From positions 248,001 through 312,000 of the forward strand of contig CAVTRO010000005.1 in NCBI GenBank assembly GCA_963737145.1: a stretch of 64,000 bases of DNA, written 5' to 3'. The notes under the pieces were generated by a model. That model saw nothing but the letters and a program-made list of their open reading frames with translations, had not been told where the DNA came from and made no database searches. The DNA is from AP-15 sp963737145. GTDB lineage: Bacteria; Pseudomonadota; Alphaproteobacteria; ATCC43930; CGMCC-115725. Made by a program: the position numbers and the translations under genes. Of the stretch, positions 19,109 to 27,221 are shown in pieces; the first letter of the stretch is position 1, and the number at the start of each line of letters is the position of its first letter.

Positions 19109-20449
19109 ATGGTAGGGCATCTTATGAAGGACTGGTGGGATCAATATTGGCCGCGCATCCGGAAGACGATACTTTATGATGCGTGGGCGCGATCCGCAAA
19201 GGCTCGTAAATGGGCCGCGTTACATCCCAATCAGGCGATCGCACCGGCGGTCTTTGTCGGCATCTTGTTCCTGCTGAGGTCTGGTCAGGACGCTGCCGCC
19301 GCTACTTTGGTTGGAGCTTGGTTCGTCCTGGCTCGCAACATCGCTCAAAGCAGAGCGGACTTTCGCAGACGCATCACTGAAAGCTACGGCAGAGCGGTCA
19401 GCCAACTGGCAAGTGACAAAATAGAAGAAAGACTGGGCGGCATCTACTCTCTGGAGAGCATCTCCAAAGAGAGCCCCGACGATTATTGTACGGTGATGGA
19501 GACACTGACAGCGTTTGTACGGGAGCGTTCGCGACGCTATGAGATTAAACAGAAATCCAACTTCGAGCAGCGAGTTTCTGAGCGCGCCAATACGTTGTGG
19601 AAGCAGGCCGGTTATCCGGATGGACAAGCGGAAGTCCACTGGGTGGAAGCCGTTCGGCAGACGGAATGGGGAACTCCTACAGCAGATATCGCTGCCGTGC
19701 TTACGGTTATCAGCCGACGGGGTGCACAAAACCAAGAGCGGGAAGCCACCGAAAGATGGCTTCTCGATCTGAGTAAAGCCTTTCTGAAATCGGCCGATCT
19801 GCGCTTCATTGACCTGAGGGGCGCCAAATTAGTCGGCGCCGACCTGACCGGAGCCAACCTGGCCGGAGCCAACCTGACCGGCGCCCTCCTGCAATACGAC
19901 GACCACTTCAGCTTTCATGCTGCGGACCTGACCGACGCCGACCTGACCGACGCCAAACTGGAGGGCGCTAATCTGACCGGCGCCAATCTGACCGGCGCCA
20001 AACTGGAGGGCGCCGATCTGAGCAGAGCCAAACTGACGAGGGCCAGACTGATCGGGGCCAAACTGACTGGCGCCACATTAAGCGGGGTCGAACTACGAGA
20101 GGCCAATATGACTGGCGCCAACATGATTGGTGCCCACCTGCGCAGCGCCGACCTGAAGCAAGCCTACCTGCGGCGCGCCGATCTAAGCGAGGCCAAGTTG
20201 TGGGGTGCCGACCTAACCGGCGCCAAACTGGAGGGCGCCAAACTGAAGGGCGCCGATCTAGGTGGCCGCAGGGTCGCCCGCACTAGGGTGGCCCCCGCTA
20301 AGCTGGCTGGCGCCGATCTGACCAACGCTGACCTAACCGACGCCAAAAATTTAACGCAAACAAGGTTGGACAATGCCTATGGCACGAACACAAAGCTACC
20401 GCCCGGCCTCACTATTGAGCCCTGGAAGTCGGAGGTCAAAGACGCGTAA
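19109..20449 (+). CDS. Pentapeptide-repeat membrane protein
   Basis: 446 aa. A hydrophobic region (IAPAVFVGILFLL ... LVGAWFVLAR) near residues 45-80 anchors it. A conserved preamble follows (AVSQLASDKIEERLGGIYSLESISKESPDDY ... VMETLTAFVRER). From about residue 228 to 430 come some 35 consecutive A-D/N-L-x-x pentapeptides, expected to form a right-handed quadrilateral beta-helix. The repeat array shows as 15-bp periodic DNA. Such proteins usually act as scaffolds; Qnr-like gyrase mimicry is possible but not indicated. Located at the end of the recombinase/RES islet. Confidence 0.88.
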   Translation: MVGHLMKDWWDQYWPRIRKTILYDAWARSAKARKWAALHPNQAIAPAVFVGILFLLRSGQDAAAATLVGAWFVLARNIAQSRADFRRRITESYGRAVSQLASDKIEERLGGIYSLESISKESPDDYCTVMETLTAFVRERSRRYEIKQKSNFEQRVSERANTLWKQAGYPDGQAEVHWVEAVRQTEWGTPTADIAAVLTVISRRGAQNQEREATERWLLDLSKAFLKSADLRFIDLRGAKLVGADLTGANLAGANLTGALLQYDDHFSFHAADLTDADLTDAKLEGANLTGANLTGAKLEGADLSRAKLTRARLIGAKLTGATLSGVELREANMTGANMIGAHLRSADLKQAYLRRADLSEAKLWGADLTGAKLEGAKLKGADLGGRRVARTRVAPAKLAGADLTNADLTDAKNLTQTRLDNAYGTNTKLPPGLTIEPWKSEVKDA

Positions 20450-21105
20450 ACTCCATTATGGGAAATCCACCGAAGTGGAAATTAAGTCCTTATTTTAACA
20501 TTCGAGGATTTTCCACCGCGCTCCGATATCTATGCTCGCAAGAACGCGACCTCGTCGCGGCGCAAATACTTGATCGGCTGCGCCTATACTTGGCACGGGG
20601 GAATACAAGATATGGGTCGGGCCGATGGTGGCGGCGGTGCGGCGAGCGGAGCTCCGAATGCTTCGGTCGATCCGGGAAATTGCCACTTTCGTGTAGCATA
20701 GTCCGCTCCAAACTGGGTGTTCGGAATGGAACTCGGCGCGAACAGGCAGCGGATACCGAAGAAGGATGGCTTTCGGCAAAGCCGCTGGCGCGGGCGCTGC
20801 TTGCGACGGCTATTCTATCGGAAGGGGAAATTTTGCTGCTGATTCGCTGCAGGTGCAGCAATCGATGTTTTGCTGGTGAAACCGAAAGTTGGGGTAGAAG
20901 TGAAAAATCAAGCGCAATTGCGGATTATCGCTCGGGGTTGGGCCGAGCGGGCGAGATAATCGAGGCAGCACGACAAACCGATGACGAGCTCGGCCTCCGC
21001 CGCTATCTCCTTTATCAGCCAGCGCCTCGTTGCCGCCGACGAGCGCGCTTCCCTTATCGGGCCGGGGGTGCAAGTCTTGCCGCTCTTTAGCCTGGGGGTC
21101 CTGCG
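20450..21105. other. Gene-free stretch before the enolase-superfamily pair
   Basis: 656 bp with open frames on both strands, none showing a recognisable family, a good RBS or natural composition. It may hold degraded DNA at the right edge of the accessory islet. The last 30 bp (CCTGGGGGTCCTGCG) precede the next ATG with a moderate SD. Confidence 0.4.
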
Positions 21106-22206
21106 ATGAAGATATCCGGCACTCGCTCTCAAATCGTCGCCCTGCCCGCCGACGAGCCGCTTGCCGACGCCGCCGAAAATCCGAACGGAACCCGGCCGAT
21201 CGTCACCTTGGAGGTTGGAACCGACGAGGGAGTGTCCGGCGTCGGGGTTACATATTTCGGCGGTGCGCTGACCGGCTCATTGCAGAGCGCGATCGACGAA
21301 CTGGGCCAACTGATCGTCGGGGAGGACCCTCTGCGGGTCGAGGCGGTCGTCGCGAAGTTGCGCGCCGCGGCCGGTTCCGCCGGGCCCGGTGGCATCTTTC
21401 ATCTGGCGCTCTCGGCGCTCGACATGGCGCTGTGGGACATCCGCGGCAAGGCATTCAGCCTGCCGTTATGGAAACTTCTCGGGGGCGCTCGCGATCGCGT
21501 CCCGACCTATGCGAGCGGCGCTTTGATGCGCGGGCTCTCGCTCGACCGGGTCGTCACTGCCACCGGGCGCCTGAAAGAAAAGGGCTTCCGCGAGATGAAG
21601 ACACAGCTGGCGCTGCCTGGCGAGACCACACCCGCCAAGGAAGTCGAGCGCATGCAGCGGGTGCGCGAGGCCATCGGACCCGACATCAAGCTGATGTGCG
21701 ACATCAACCAGCGCTGGCGGGTCGAGCAGGCGATCGACATCGGCCGCCGGGTGGAGGATGCCGGGGTTGGCCTGTTCTGGCTCGAAGACGTGACGACCGC
21801 GGACGACTATCCCGGGTTGGCGCGGGTCACCGCCGCGCTGTCGACGCCGGTCGCCGGCGGCGAATATGTCTGGGGGATCGTGCCATTCCGGCACATGGTC
21901 GAGGCCCGTTCGGTCGATATCGTCATGATCGATCTGGTGCGGGTCGGCGGCATCACGCAATGGCTGAAGGTCGCCGGCATGGCCGAAGCTTTCAACCTGC
22001 CGGTCGTCAGCCATCTGATCCCCGAAGTCCATGTCCACCTGATCGGCGCGATTCCGAACGGGCTGACGGTGGAATACATGCCGTGGCTGACGCGCCTCTT
22101 CGAGGAGGTCCCGCTGCCGCAGAATGGCGAGCTGGTGATGCCGACGGCGCCCGGCCTCGGGCTGAAATTCGACCAGGCGGCGATCGAGCGCTACCGTGCC
22201 GATTGA
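21106..22206 (+). CDS. Mandelate racemase/muconate lactonizing enzyme family protein (copy 1)
   Basis: 366-aa enolase-superfamily enzyme that would abstract a proton alpha to a carboxylate. The barrel carries Lys in EMKTQLALPG (where many relatives have K-x-K, here K-T-Q), metal ligands in CDINQRW and WLEDV, an acid in AGGEY, and the Asp/His dyad in DIVMIDLVRVGG and NLPVVSH. The product cannot be told from sequence: racemase or sugar-acid dehydratase are both possible. A near-identical-length paralogue follows 380 bp downstream, implying tandem duplication. Confidence 0.9.
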   Translation: MKISGTRSQIVALPADEPLADAAENPNGTRPIVTLEVGTDEGVSGVGVTYFGGALTGSLQSAIDELGQLIVGEDPLRVEAVVAKLRAAAGSAGPGGIFHLALSALDMALWDIRGKAFSLPLWKLLGGARDRVPTYASGALMRGLSLDRVVTATGRLKEKGFREMKTQLALPGETTPAKEVERMQRVREAIGPDIKLMCDINQRWRVEQAIDIGRRVEDAGVGLFWLEDVTTADDYPGLARVTAALSTPVAGGEYVWGIVPFRHMVEARSVDIVMIDLVRVGGITQWLKVAGMAEAFNLPVVSHLIPEVHVHLIGAIPNGLTVEYMPWLTRLFEEVPLPQNGELVMPTAPGLGLKFDQAAIERYRAD

Positions 22207-22350
22207 AAAATCAGCGGCGTCTCGGGCCGCCCGTTGGCGCTCGATACGGCCTATCCCCGTATGTTTGAAAGTTGCGTGGATGCGCCCGTTAGCCCATATG
22301 AGAACGTATCAGAAACACGCCACGCTGTCCATGATGTCGCCTTACCTCGC

Positions 22351-22498
22351 ATTTCCCTGCCGATTCCCTGCCAAGCGCTCCGGCAGGGAATTGAACTTCC
22401 CTGCCGTTCTACGGGAATCCGCTCGCAAGGCATTGATTATTGAGGGATCACCGCTGGATATCGAGAAAATTTCCCGTTATTCCCCTGTCGGCAGGGAA
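22351..22498. repeat. Cluster of TTCCCTGCC / GGCAGGGAA palindromic units
   Basis: Five copies of the 9-mer TTCCCTGCC or its complement lie at 22353-22361, 22364-22372, 22382-22390, 22397-22405 and 22490-22498, in both orientations. They can pair into several alternative hairpins. The cluster fills much of the 380-bp gap between the two enolase-superfamily genes. Similar clusters of short CAGGGAA-type units occur between genes in rhizobial genomes; their role is not known to me. Confidence 0.7.
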
Positions 22499-22586
22499 AT
22501 TCGCGATCGGCCCCCGGGACACGGCTCGGAGCAGATCGGGCGATCGCTGCAATCCCAGCAAGCGACGACGGGCTCGGAGTGACCTG

Positions 22587-23687
22587 ATGAAAATCGCCAG
22601 CATCCAGACCGGCATCGTCGCGCTGCCGAACGACGAGCCGCTCGCCGGTTTTTCGGAAAATCCCGATGCAAAGAACCCGATCGTCACGCTGCGAATGCGC
22701 ACCGATGACGGGGTGGAGGGGTTGGGGATCACTTATTTCGGCGGCGCGCTGACCCGCACGTTGAGGCGCGCCGTCGATGAGCTCGGCGCATTGGCGATAG
22801 GCGAGGATCCGCTTCGGATCGAGTCAGTCGCCGCGAAACTGCGGGCGGCTGCCGGCGGCTCCGGACCCGCCGGCACTTTTACGATGGCGCTGTCCGCGAT
22901 CGATGTCGCGCTGTGGGACATCAAGGGGAAGGCGCTCGGCTTGCCGTTGTGGAAGCTGCTGGGGGGCGGGCGCGACCGTATCGCCACCTATGCCAGCGGC
23001 GCGCTGCGGCGCGGGCTCAAACTGGAAGAGGCGGTCACCGCCGCCGGCAGACTGCGCGAAAAGGGCCATCGCCAGGCCAAGATGCAACTCGGCCTGCCGG
23101 GCGTCACCTCGCCGGCGCGCGAAGTCGAGCAAGCCCGCCTGATCCGCGAGGCGGTCGGCCCCGACATGGATCTGATGTGCGACATCAACCAGCGCTGGCG
23201 GGTCGAGCAGGCGATCGACATCGGCAAACGCGTCGAAGACGCCGGGGTCGGGCTCTATTGGCTCGAAGACGTAACGGCGCACGACGATTATGCGGGGCTC
23301 GCTCGTGTTTGCGCCGCTCTGGCGACCCCGGTCGCCGGCGGCGAGTACCTCTACGGCATCGTGCCGTTCCGCCACATGCTCGAAGCCCGTTCGGTCGACA
23401 TCGTCATGATCGACCAGGTGCGCTCCGGCGGGATTACCCCGTGGCTCAAGATCGCCGGCATGGCCGAGGCTTTCAACCTGCCCGTGGTCAGCCACGGCGT
23501 GCCGGAGATCCACGTCCACCTCGTCGGCGCTGTGCCCAATGGCCTGACCGTCGAATACATGCCGCGCCTCTTCCATTTGTGGGAGGAAGTCCCGGTGCCG
23601 GTGAATGGCGAACTTGCCATGCCGGCCGCTCCCGGCCTCGGGCTCAGAGTCGACGAGCAGTCGATAAGGACGTTCGGGGTCGCTTGA
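22587..23687 (+). CDS. Mandelate racemase/muconate lactonizing enzyme family protein (copy 2)
   Basis: 366 aa, strongly similar to the preceding paralogue over its whole length (CDINQRWRVEQAIDIG and FRHMLEARSVDIVMID are shared almost unchanged). Lys in AKMQLGLPG, metal acids in CDINQ and WLEDV, and His in VVSHGVPEIHVHLVG are kept. ATG 22587 is taken as the start because it aligns with the start of copy 1; the open frame upstream runs into the palindrome cluster. Divergence near the lid loop (N-terminal 60 aa) may give a different substrate. Confidence 0.9.
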   Translation: MKIASIQTGIVALPNDEPLAGFSENPDAKNPIVTLRMRTDDGVEGLGITYFGGALTRTLRRAVDELGALAIGEDPLRIESVAAKLRAAAGGSGPAGTFTMALSAIDVALWDIKGKALGLPLWKLLGGGRDRIATYASGALRRGLKLEEAVTAAGRLREKGHRQAKMQLGLPGVTSPAREVEQARLIREAVGPDMDLMCDINQRWRVEQAIDIGKRVEDAGVGLYWLEDVTAHDDYAGLARVCAALATPVAGGEYLYGIVPFRHMLEARSVDIVMIDQVRSGGITPWLKIAGMAEAFNLPVVSHGVPEIHVHLVGAVPNGLTVEYMPRLFHLWEEVPVPVNGELAMPAAPGLGLRVDEQSIRTFGVA

Positions 23688-23696
23688 GCCGGTGGC

Positions 23697-24905
23697 TCAC
23701 GCCGCCGCGGCCACGGTGTGCAGCTGGTGGAAGCCGCGTTCGAGGTCCTCGATCAGATCCTGCGGGTCTTCGAGGCCGATATGGAGGCGCAGAGTTGGCC
23801 CTTCCGCCTCCCAACGCGTCGCGGTGCGGCCGCGCACTGGATTGGTTGGCAAGATCAGGCTCTCATAACCGCCCCAACTCGATCCGATCCCGAATAAGTC
23901 AAGTGAGTCGATCATTGCATATACCGCGGATTTGGAGGCTGGATTGAGCACGACGCCGAACAACCCGCTGGCCCCGAGAAAATCTCGCTTCCACAATTCG
24001 TGACCGGGGTCTTCCGGCAAAGCTGGATAGAGCACCCGTGAGACCTCGGGCCGGGTCTGCAGCCAGCGAGCCACGGCCAGCGCATTCTTCTCGTGCCGCT
24101 CTAGCCGGACCGACAAGGTCCGCAGCCCCCGCAATGCGAAATAGGCGTCATCGGGACCCGCGCAATGGCCGAGATCGGCCGCCATCGTGCGCACCGGCAG
24201 GTACATCTCCTCATTGGTGATGACTGCCCCGAGGATAACGTCGGAATGGCCGACAATGTATTTGGTCGCCGCGTGGATCGACACATCCACTCCGTGCTCG
24301 AAGGAACGGAACAGGTACGGCGAGGCCCAGGTGTTGTCCATCAGCACCTTGGCGCCGGAATCGTGCGCCGCGGCGGCGATGGCGCACACGTCCTGCACCT
24401 CGAAGGTCAATGATCCCGGGGATTCGATATAGACGACCCGGGTGTTTGGGCGCATCAGCCGGGCAATGTCGCCGCCGATCAGCGCGTCGTAATAGGTCGT
24501 CTCGACGCCACAGCGGGTCAGCACCTTCTCGCAGAAGTTTCGCGCCGGGCCGTAGCACGAATCGACCATCAAGAGATGGTCGCCGCATTTGAGGCAGGCC
24601 TGCAGCGGCGCTGTGATAGCGGCAAGGCCCGATGACATCAGCATCGCGCGATAGCCGCCCTCGATGGCGGCCACCGCCTCCTCCAGCGCGAAAGTGGTCG
24701 GGGTGCCCAACAATCCGTAGCGGACGATGTCGAAGCGCGTGCTCGGGTCTCGTTTGGCTTCCCACTCCGCCATATTCGCCGACAGGATCGTCGAGGCGTG
24801 ATAAACAGGTGGATTGACGGCGCCGTTTTGTGCCTCCGGATGACGCCCGAGATGGGCGAGGAGCGTATCCTTGCGATATTTTCGGCCGCTGTTGGCGCTT
24901 TTCAT
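23697..24905 (-). CDS. metC: Cystathionine beta-lyase-type PLP enzyme
   Basis: 402 aa, Cys/Met-metabolism fold type I. It would split cystathionine to homocysteine, pyruvate and ammonia. PLP-binding Lys sits in SIHAATKYIVGHSDV; substrate and cofactor residues appear in YGLLGTPTTFALEEA, SSGLAAIT, VDSCYGPAR and DNTWASPYLF. The ATG at 24905 (MKSANSGRKYRKDT) has GGAG upstream; the open frame extends further but without family similarity. Convergent with the enolase-superfamily gene, 9 bp apart. Gamma-lyase activity on other sulfur amino acids cannot be excluded. Confidence 0.92.
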   Translation of the reverse strand: MKSANSGRKYRKDTLLAHLGRHPEAQNGAVNPPVYHASTILSANMAEWEAKRDPSTRFDIVRYGLLGTPTTFALEEAVAAIEGGYRAMLMSSGLAAITAPLQACLKCGDHLLMVDSCYGPARNFCEKVLTRCGVETTYYDALIGGDIARLMRPNTRVVYIESPGSLTFEVQDVCAIAAAAHDSGAKVLMDNTWASPYLFRSFEHGVDVSIHAATKYIVGHSDVILGAVITNEEMYLPVRTMAADLGHCAGPDDAYFALRGLRTLSVRLERHEKNALAVARWLQTRPEVSRVLYPALPEDPGHELWKRDFLGASGLFGVVLNPASKSAVYAMIDSLDLFGIGSSWGGYESLILPTNPVRGRTATRWEAEGPTLRLHIGLEDPQDLIEDLERGFHQLHTVAAAA

Positions 24906-25062
24906 AAAGCTACACTCCGTCGTACGGGCACTGGATTTGCAAAAGTACATTGAATTGGCGGTCAGAGGCAAAACGGCCGATCGGCGCGGAAGTATCCCGG
25001 GTTGGAGGTGTGGCGCTTCACTCGAATCCCGGGCTCGTCTGGAACGAAACGGAGGCAAGCTG

Positions 25063-25248
25063 GTGAGACCGGCTATCCTGGGCGCGCTGATGGTCGCTCT
25101 GGCCGCATGCTCGAGCTCGACGCCGCCTCCCCCTTCCGATCCGACAGCCTCCGCGGCAATCCTCAAAAGGGATTGCTCCGACCCGAAATGGCGGGATGAA
25201 AACCTCGGCCTCTGGTATTCGGTCTGTCGTCCGTCGTTGCGCTGGTGA
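25063..25248 (+). CDS. Small lipoprotein
   Basis: 61 aa. The GTG start follows GGAGG by 7 bases. The signal sequence ends in the lipobox L-A-A-C (Cys16), then a Ser/Pro linker and a short conserved domain DCSDPKWRDENLGLWYSVCR with two cysteines that may form a disulfide. Exported to the envelope; function unknown. Similar tiny lipoproteins are common in Bradyrhizobium-like genomes. Confidence 0.7.
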   Translation: MRPAILGALMVALAACSSSTPPPPSDPTASAAILKRDCSDPKWRDENLGLWYSVCRPSLRW

Positions 25249-25264
25249 CCGGGATCGCTTCCGT

Positions 25265-25606
25265 TTAGAATTTCTTAAAGCAGTCTTTGCCGTTTTCGTG
25301 AAGAACCCGGCAATCTATCACGAACGCCTCGGCATTGGGTGCAATCTGAATCGCAAAGCTTCGACCGTCTTTACATTGCAGGCTCCAATACGCGAGCGAT
25401 TTCCATTTGTCAGTGGTGGCAACGCCCATCGCGAAGGCCGACGTGCCGACACACCCGTGCCCAACATTCTTCGCCAAGGTCTTTGCCTGCTGGGCGGGCG
25501 GCATCGCCAAAAGGCGATCGTTGACGGGATTTCCCGACGCCGCCTTCTGGGCGGCGGCCGGGCCGGCGGCGATCAACATCGCGAAAAGTAGTATCAAACG
25601 CGGCAT
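25265..25606 (-). CDS. Secreted protein of unknown function
   Basis: 113 aa from ATG 25606 (MPRLILLFAMLIAAGPAAAQ, a signal peptide); GAGAAG lies just upstream. The mature part has four cysteines and the conserved-looking segment WKSLAYWSLQCKDGRSFAIQI. It probably resides in the periplasm. No family recognised. It ends convergently 16 bp from the small lipoprotein gene. Confidence 0.7.
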   Translation of the reverse strand: MPRLILLFAMLIAAGPAAAQKAASGNPVNDRLLAMPPAQQAKTLAKNVGHGCVGTSAFAMGVATTDKWKSLAYWSLQCKDGRSFAIQIAPNAEAFVIDCRVLHENGKDCFKKF

Positions 25607-25619
25607 CACTCTTCTCACG

Positions 25620-26288
25620 CGCCCGGCGGGATTATCGACAATACGATGCGTGACGGTCGTGCCGCATCAGCAAAGAACCGGTTGTGGGCGACACGCGGAT
25701 GCTCCATCGCGGCTTCCGGCTCGCCCGAATTCGGGTTGATGTCGAATGCGGAAAGTTGCTGCTGGAATGTCGAGACGCAGCCGATGGCCCCGGCAGAATG
25801 GGTTGCCGATCGGGAACAGCTCGCTCGAGATCGCGCAGACTTCGCCCGGCCCCATCGTCTTCGGCTGCTACCAGCTGTCGCAGTATCGGCAGCCCAGGAC
25901 GCCCTCGGTCAGATTCACTGCAAACCCGTTCCGGTAATCATTGTTTGGCGGATGCACATCGATCAGCTTTGCCGTGAAATCCGTATCGGGGCTGTCGGAG
26001 GCGATCCACAGCCGCAGCGTAACCGGTCCGGTGACTTCCAGGTCGCGCTCGAGCGGCTGCTTGCCTCGCTCAGATGCTTCGTAAAGCGGCGTCCCGATTG
26101 TACCGTCCCCGGCAATTCTGATAAACGACGGCGTAGCCGTGGCGCACCGGAAACGGACCGTGCCCGGCCGGACGATAGACATCCGTCGCCAGCCCGACAC
26201 CGTCCCGGGCCGTGACGACGAGACCCCGATCGACAATTAAGTCGCCCCGGGGAATGTCCATGCGACTTTCCCCGCGTTTGCCGGCCAT
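25620..26288 (-). pseudogene. CocE/NonD-family hydrolase, internally deleted and frameshifted
   Basis: The N-terminus (MDIPRGDLIVDRGLVVTARDG ... YRPAGHGPFPV) jumps, with loss of the catalytic Ser region, to GYAVVYQNCRGRY and then directly to the C-terminal jelly-roll: RDLEVTGPVTLRLWIASDSP, DTDFTAKLIDVHPPNN, LFPIGNPFCRGHRLRLDI and, in a third frame, NSGEPEAAMEHPRVAHNRFF. A complete member has about 550-600 aa; only about 220 codons remain. The active site is missing, so the gene is dead. Confidence 0.75.
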
Positions 26289-26400
26289 CCAAATTATCTG
26301 TCGCGTTCCTGGAAAAGGTAAAAAGCGGTGGTCTTGCAGATTCCCCGGTAGGACTTATATCGGTGCACATATTAACGATTTCTACTTGGAGACACGCTCG

Positions 26401-26823
26401 GTGGACGAGTGGCAGTCAGCGGACGAACGAAATAGTCGAGAGAAGACCAGCCGAGCACGGCAAGCAGCTGAAGACCTGTTCAAACGGGCGCAGCCCAACG
26501 TCAATGGCGAAGTAGCTCGGCCGACCTCAAACGTCGGTACGCCACAAGACCCGGAACCGCGGCGTCAGCCCCGTATCTTCACCGTCCCGCCGCGTCTGCC
26601 TCAGAGACCAAATGTAAAATCTCCAACTGCAGTAGAGCCAGTACGGCGAAGAACGGTTGCCAAACACCCGCCCCGTACCGTGCCGCCTTCCCAAATCGGC
26701 CGGGTTCGTGCATTGGCGACTTACGGCATGACGCCGGTGCAAGTCGCCGAACTCTACGGGGTCACCGTCGGCGAGATCGATCGCATTCTCAGATCGCCGG
26801 TTTACGCCGGAAAAACGCGGTAA
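26401..26823 (+). CDS. Hypothetical protein with C-terminal helix-turn-helix-like segment
   Basis: 140 aa from GTG 26401, which has GGAG 11 nt upstream. The N-terminus is a charged helix (REKTSRARQAAEDLFKRA), the middle is Pro/Arg-rich and disordered, and the C-terminus (IGRVRALATYGMTPVQVAELYGVTVGEIDRIL) resembles a DNA-binding helix-turn-helix of the Hin/resolvase kind. It overlaps the next start as TAATG, indicating a two-gene unit. A small regulator is plausible; not proven. Confidence 0.65.
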   Translation: MDEWQSADERNSREKTSRARQAAEDLFKRAQPNVNGEVARPTSNVGTPQDPEPRRQPRIFTVPPRLPQRPNVKSPTAVEPVRRRTVAKHPPRTVPPSQIGRVRALATYGMTPVQVAELYGVTVGEIDRILRSPVYAGKTR

Positions 26824-27191
26824 TGCCATACTGCCGCTGCGGCAACGAATTTCCCGAGGCGAGAGCGCGGCTTGGTTTCGACTGCTGTCTCGAATGCGGC
26901 ACTGCAGAAGCCGCGGCGGAGACCGCGCGCCACGCCCATATGATCGCTCCGATCAGCCACAAATCGGGGTATACCTATTTGGGTCCGGACAGCGCGGCGC
27001 AACGCCGGCGTCTGCTCGAAGGCTCGGCGAAGACCCCGCCAATGGAAACCGGCGTCCCGCCGATCGGCCGAGCCGCGCGGCCGAGACGGATAAAGCGCAA
27101 GCGGTACGAATTTGCCGGCTGGGAGTTCAAACCCGACAAGCAGGGTGTCCGCCAGAAGCGGGCGATCCTTCGCGAAATCCCCGCCGACTGA
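26823..27191 (+). CDS. Small protein with putative four-Cys zinc site
   Basis: 122 aa. The N-terminus has C-x-C ... C-C-x-x-C (CRCGNEFPEARARLGFDCCLECG), likely a zinc knuckle, followed by HKSGYTYLG and a basic C-terminal half (RRIKRKRYEF). The start overlaps the stop of the HTH-like protein, so the two are probably translated together. Function unknown. Confidence 0.6.
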   Translation: MPYCRCGNEFPEARARLGFDCCLECGTAEAAAETARHAHMIAPISHKSGYTYLGPDSAAQRRRLLEGSAKTPPMETGVPPIGRAARPRRIKRKRYEFAGWEFKPDKQGVRQKRAILREIPAD

Positions 27192-27221
27192 AGCAATTAA
27201 ATTGCAATCGGAGGAAATGCC

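Noticed and set aside
19830..20350. 15-bp periodic DNA that could be taken for a repeat array or CRISPR
   Set aside because: The period follows the pentapeptide codons in frame; there are no conserved long repeats with unique spacers.
20458..21090. Open frame of 210 codons before the enolase-superfamily genes
   Set aside because: No SD, no recognisable domain, biased composition; overlaps equally open frames on the other strand.
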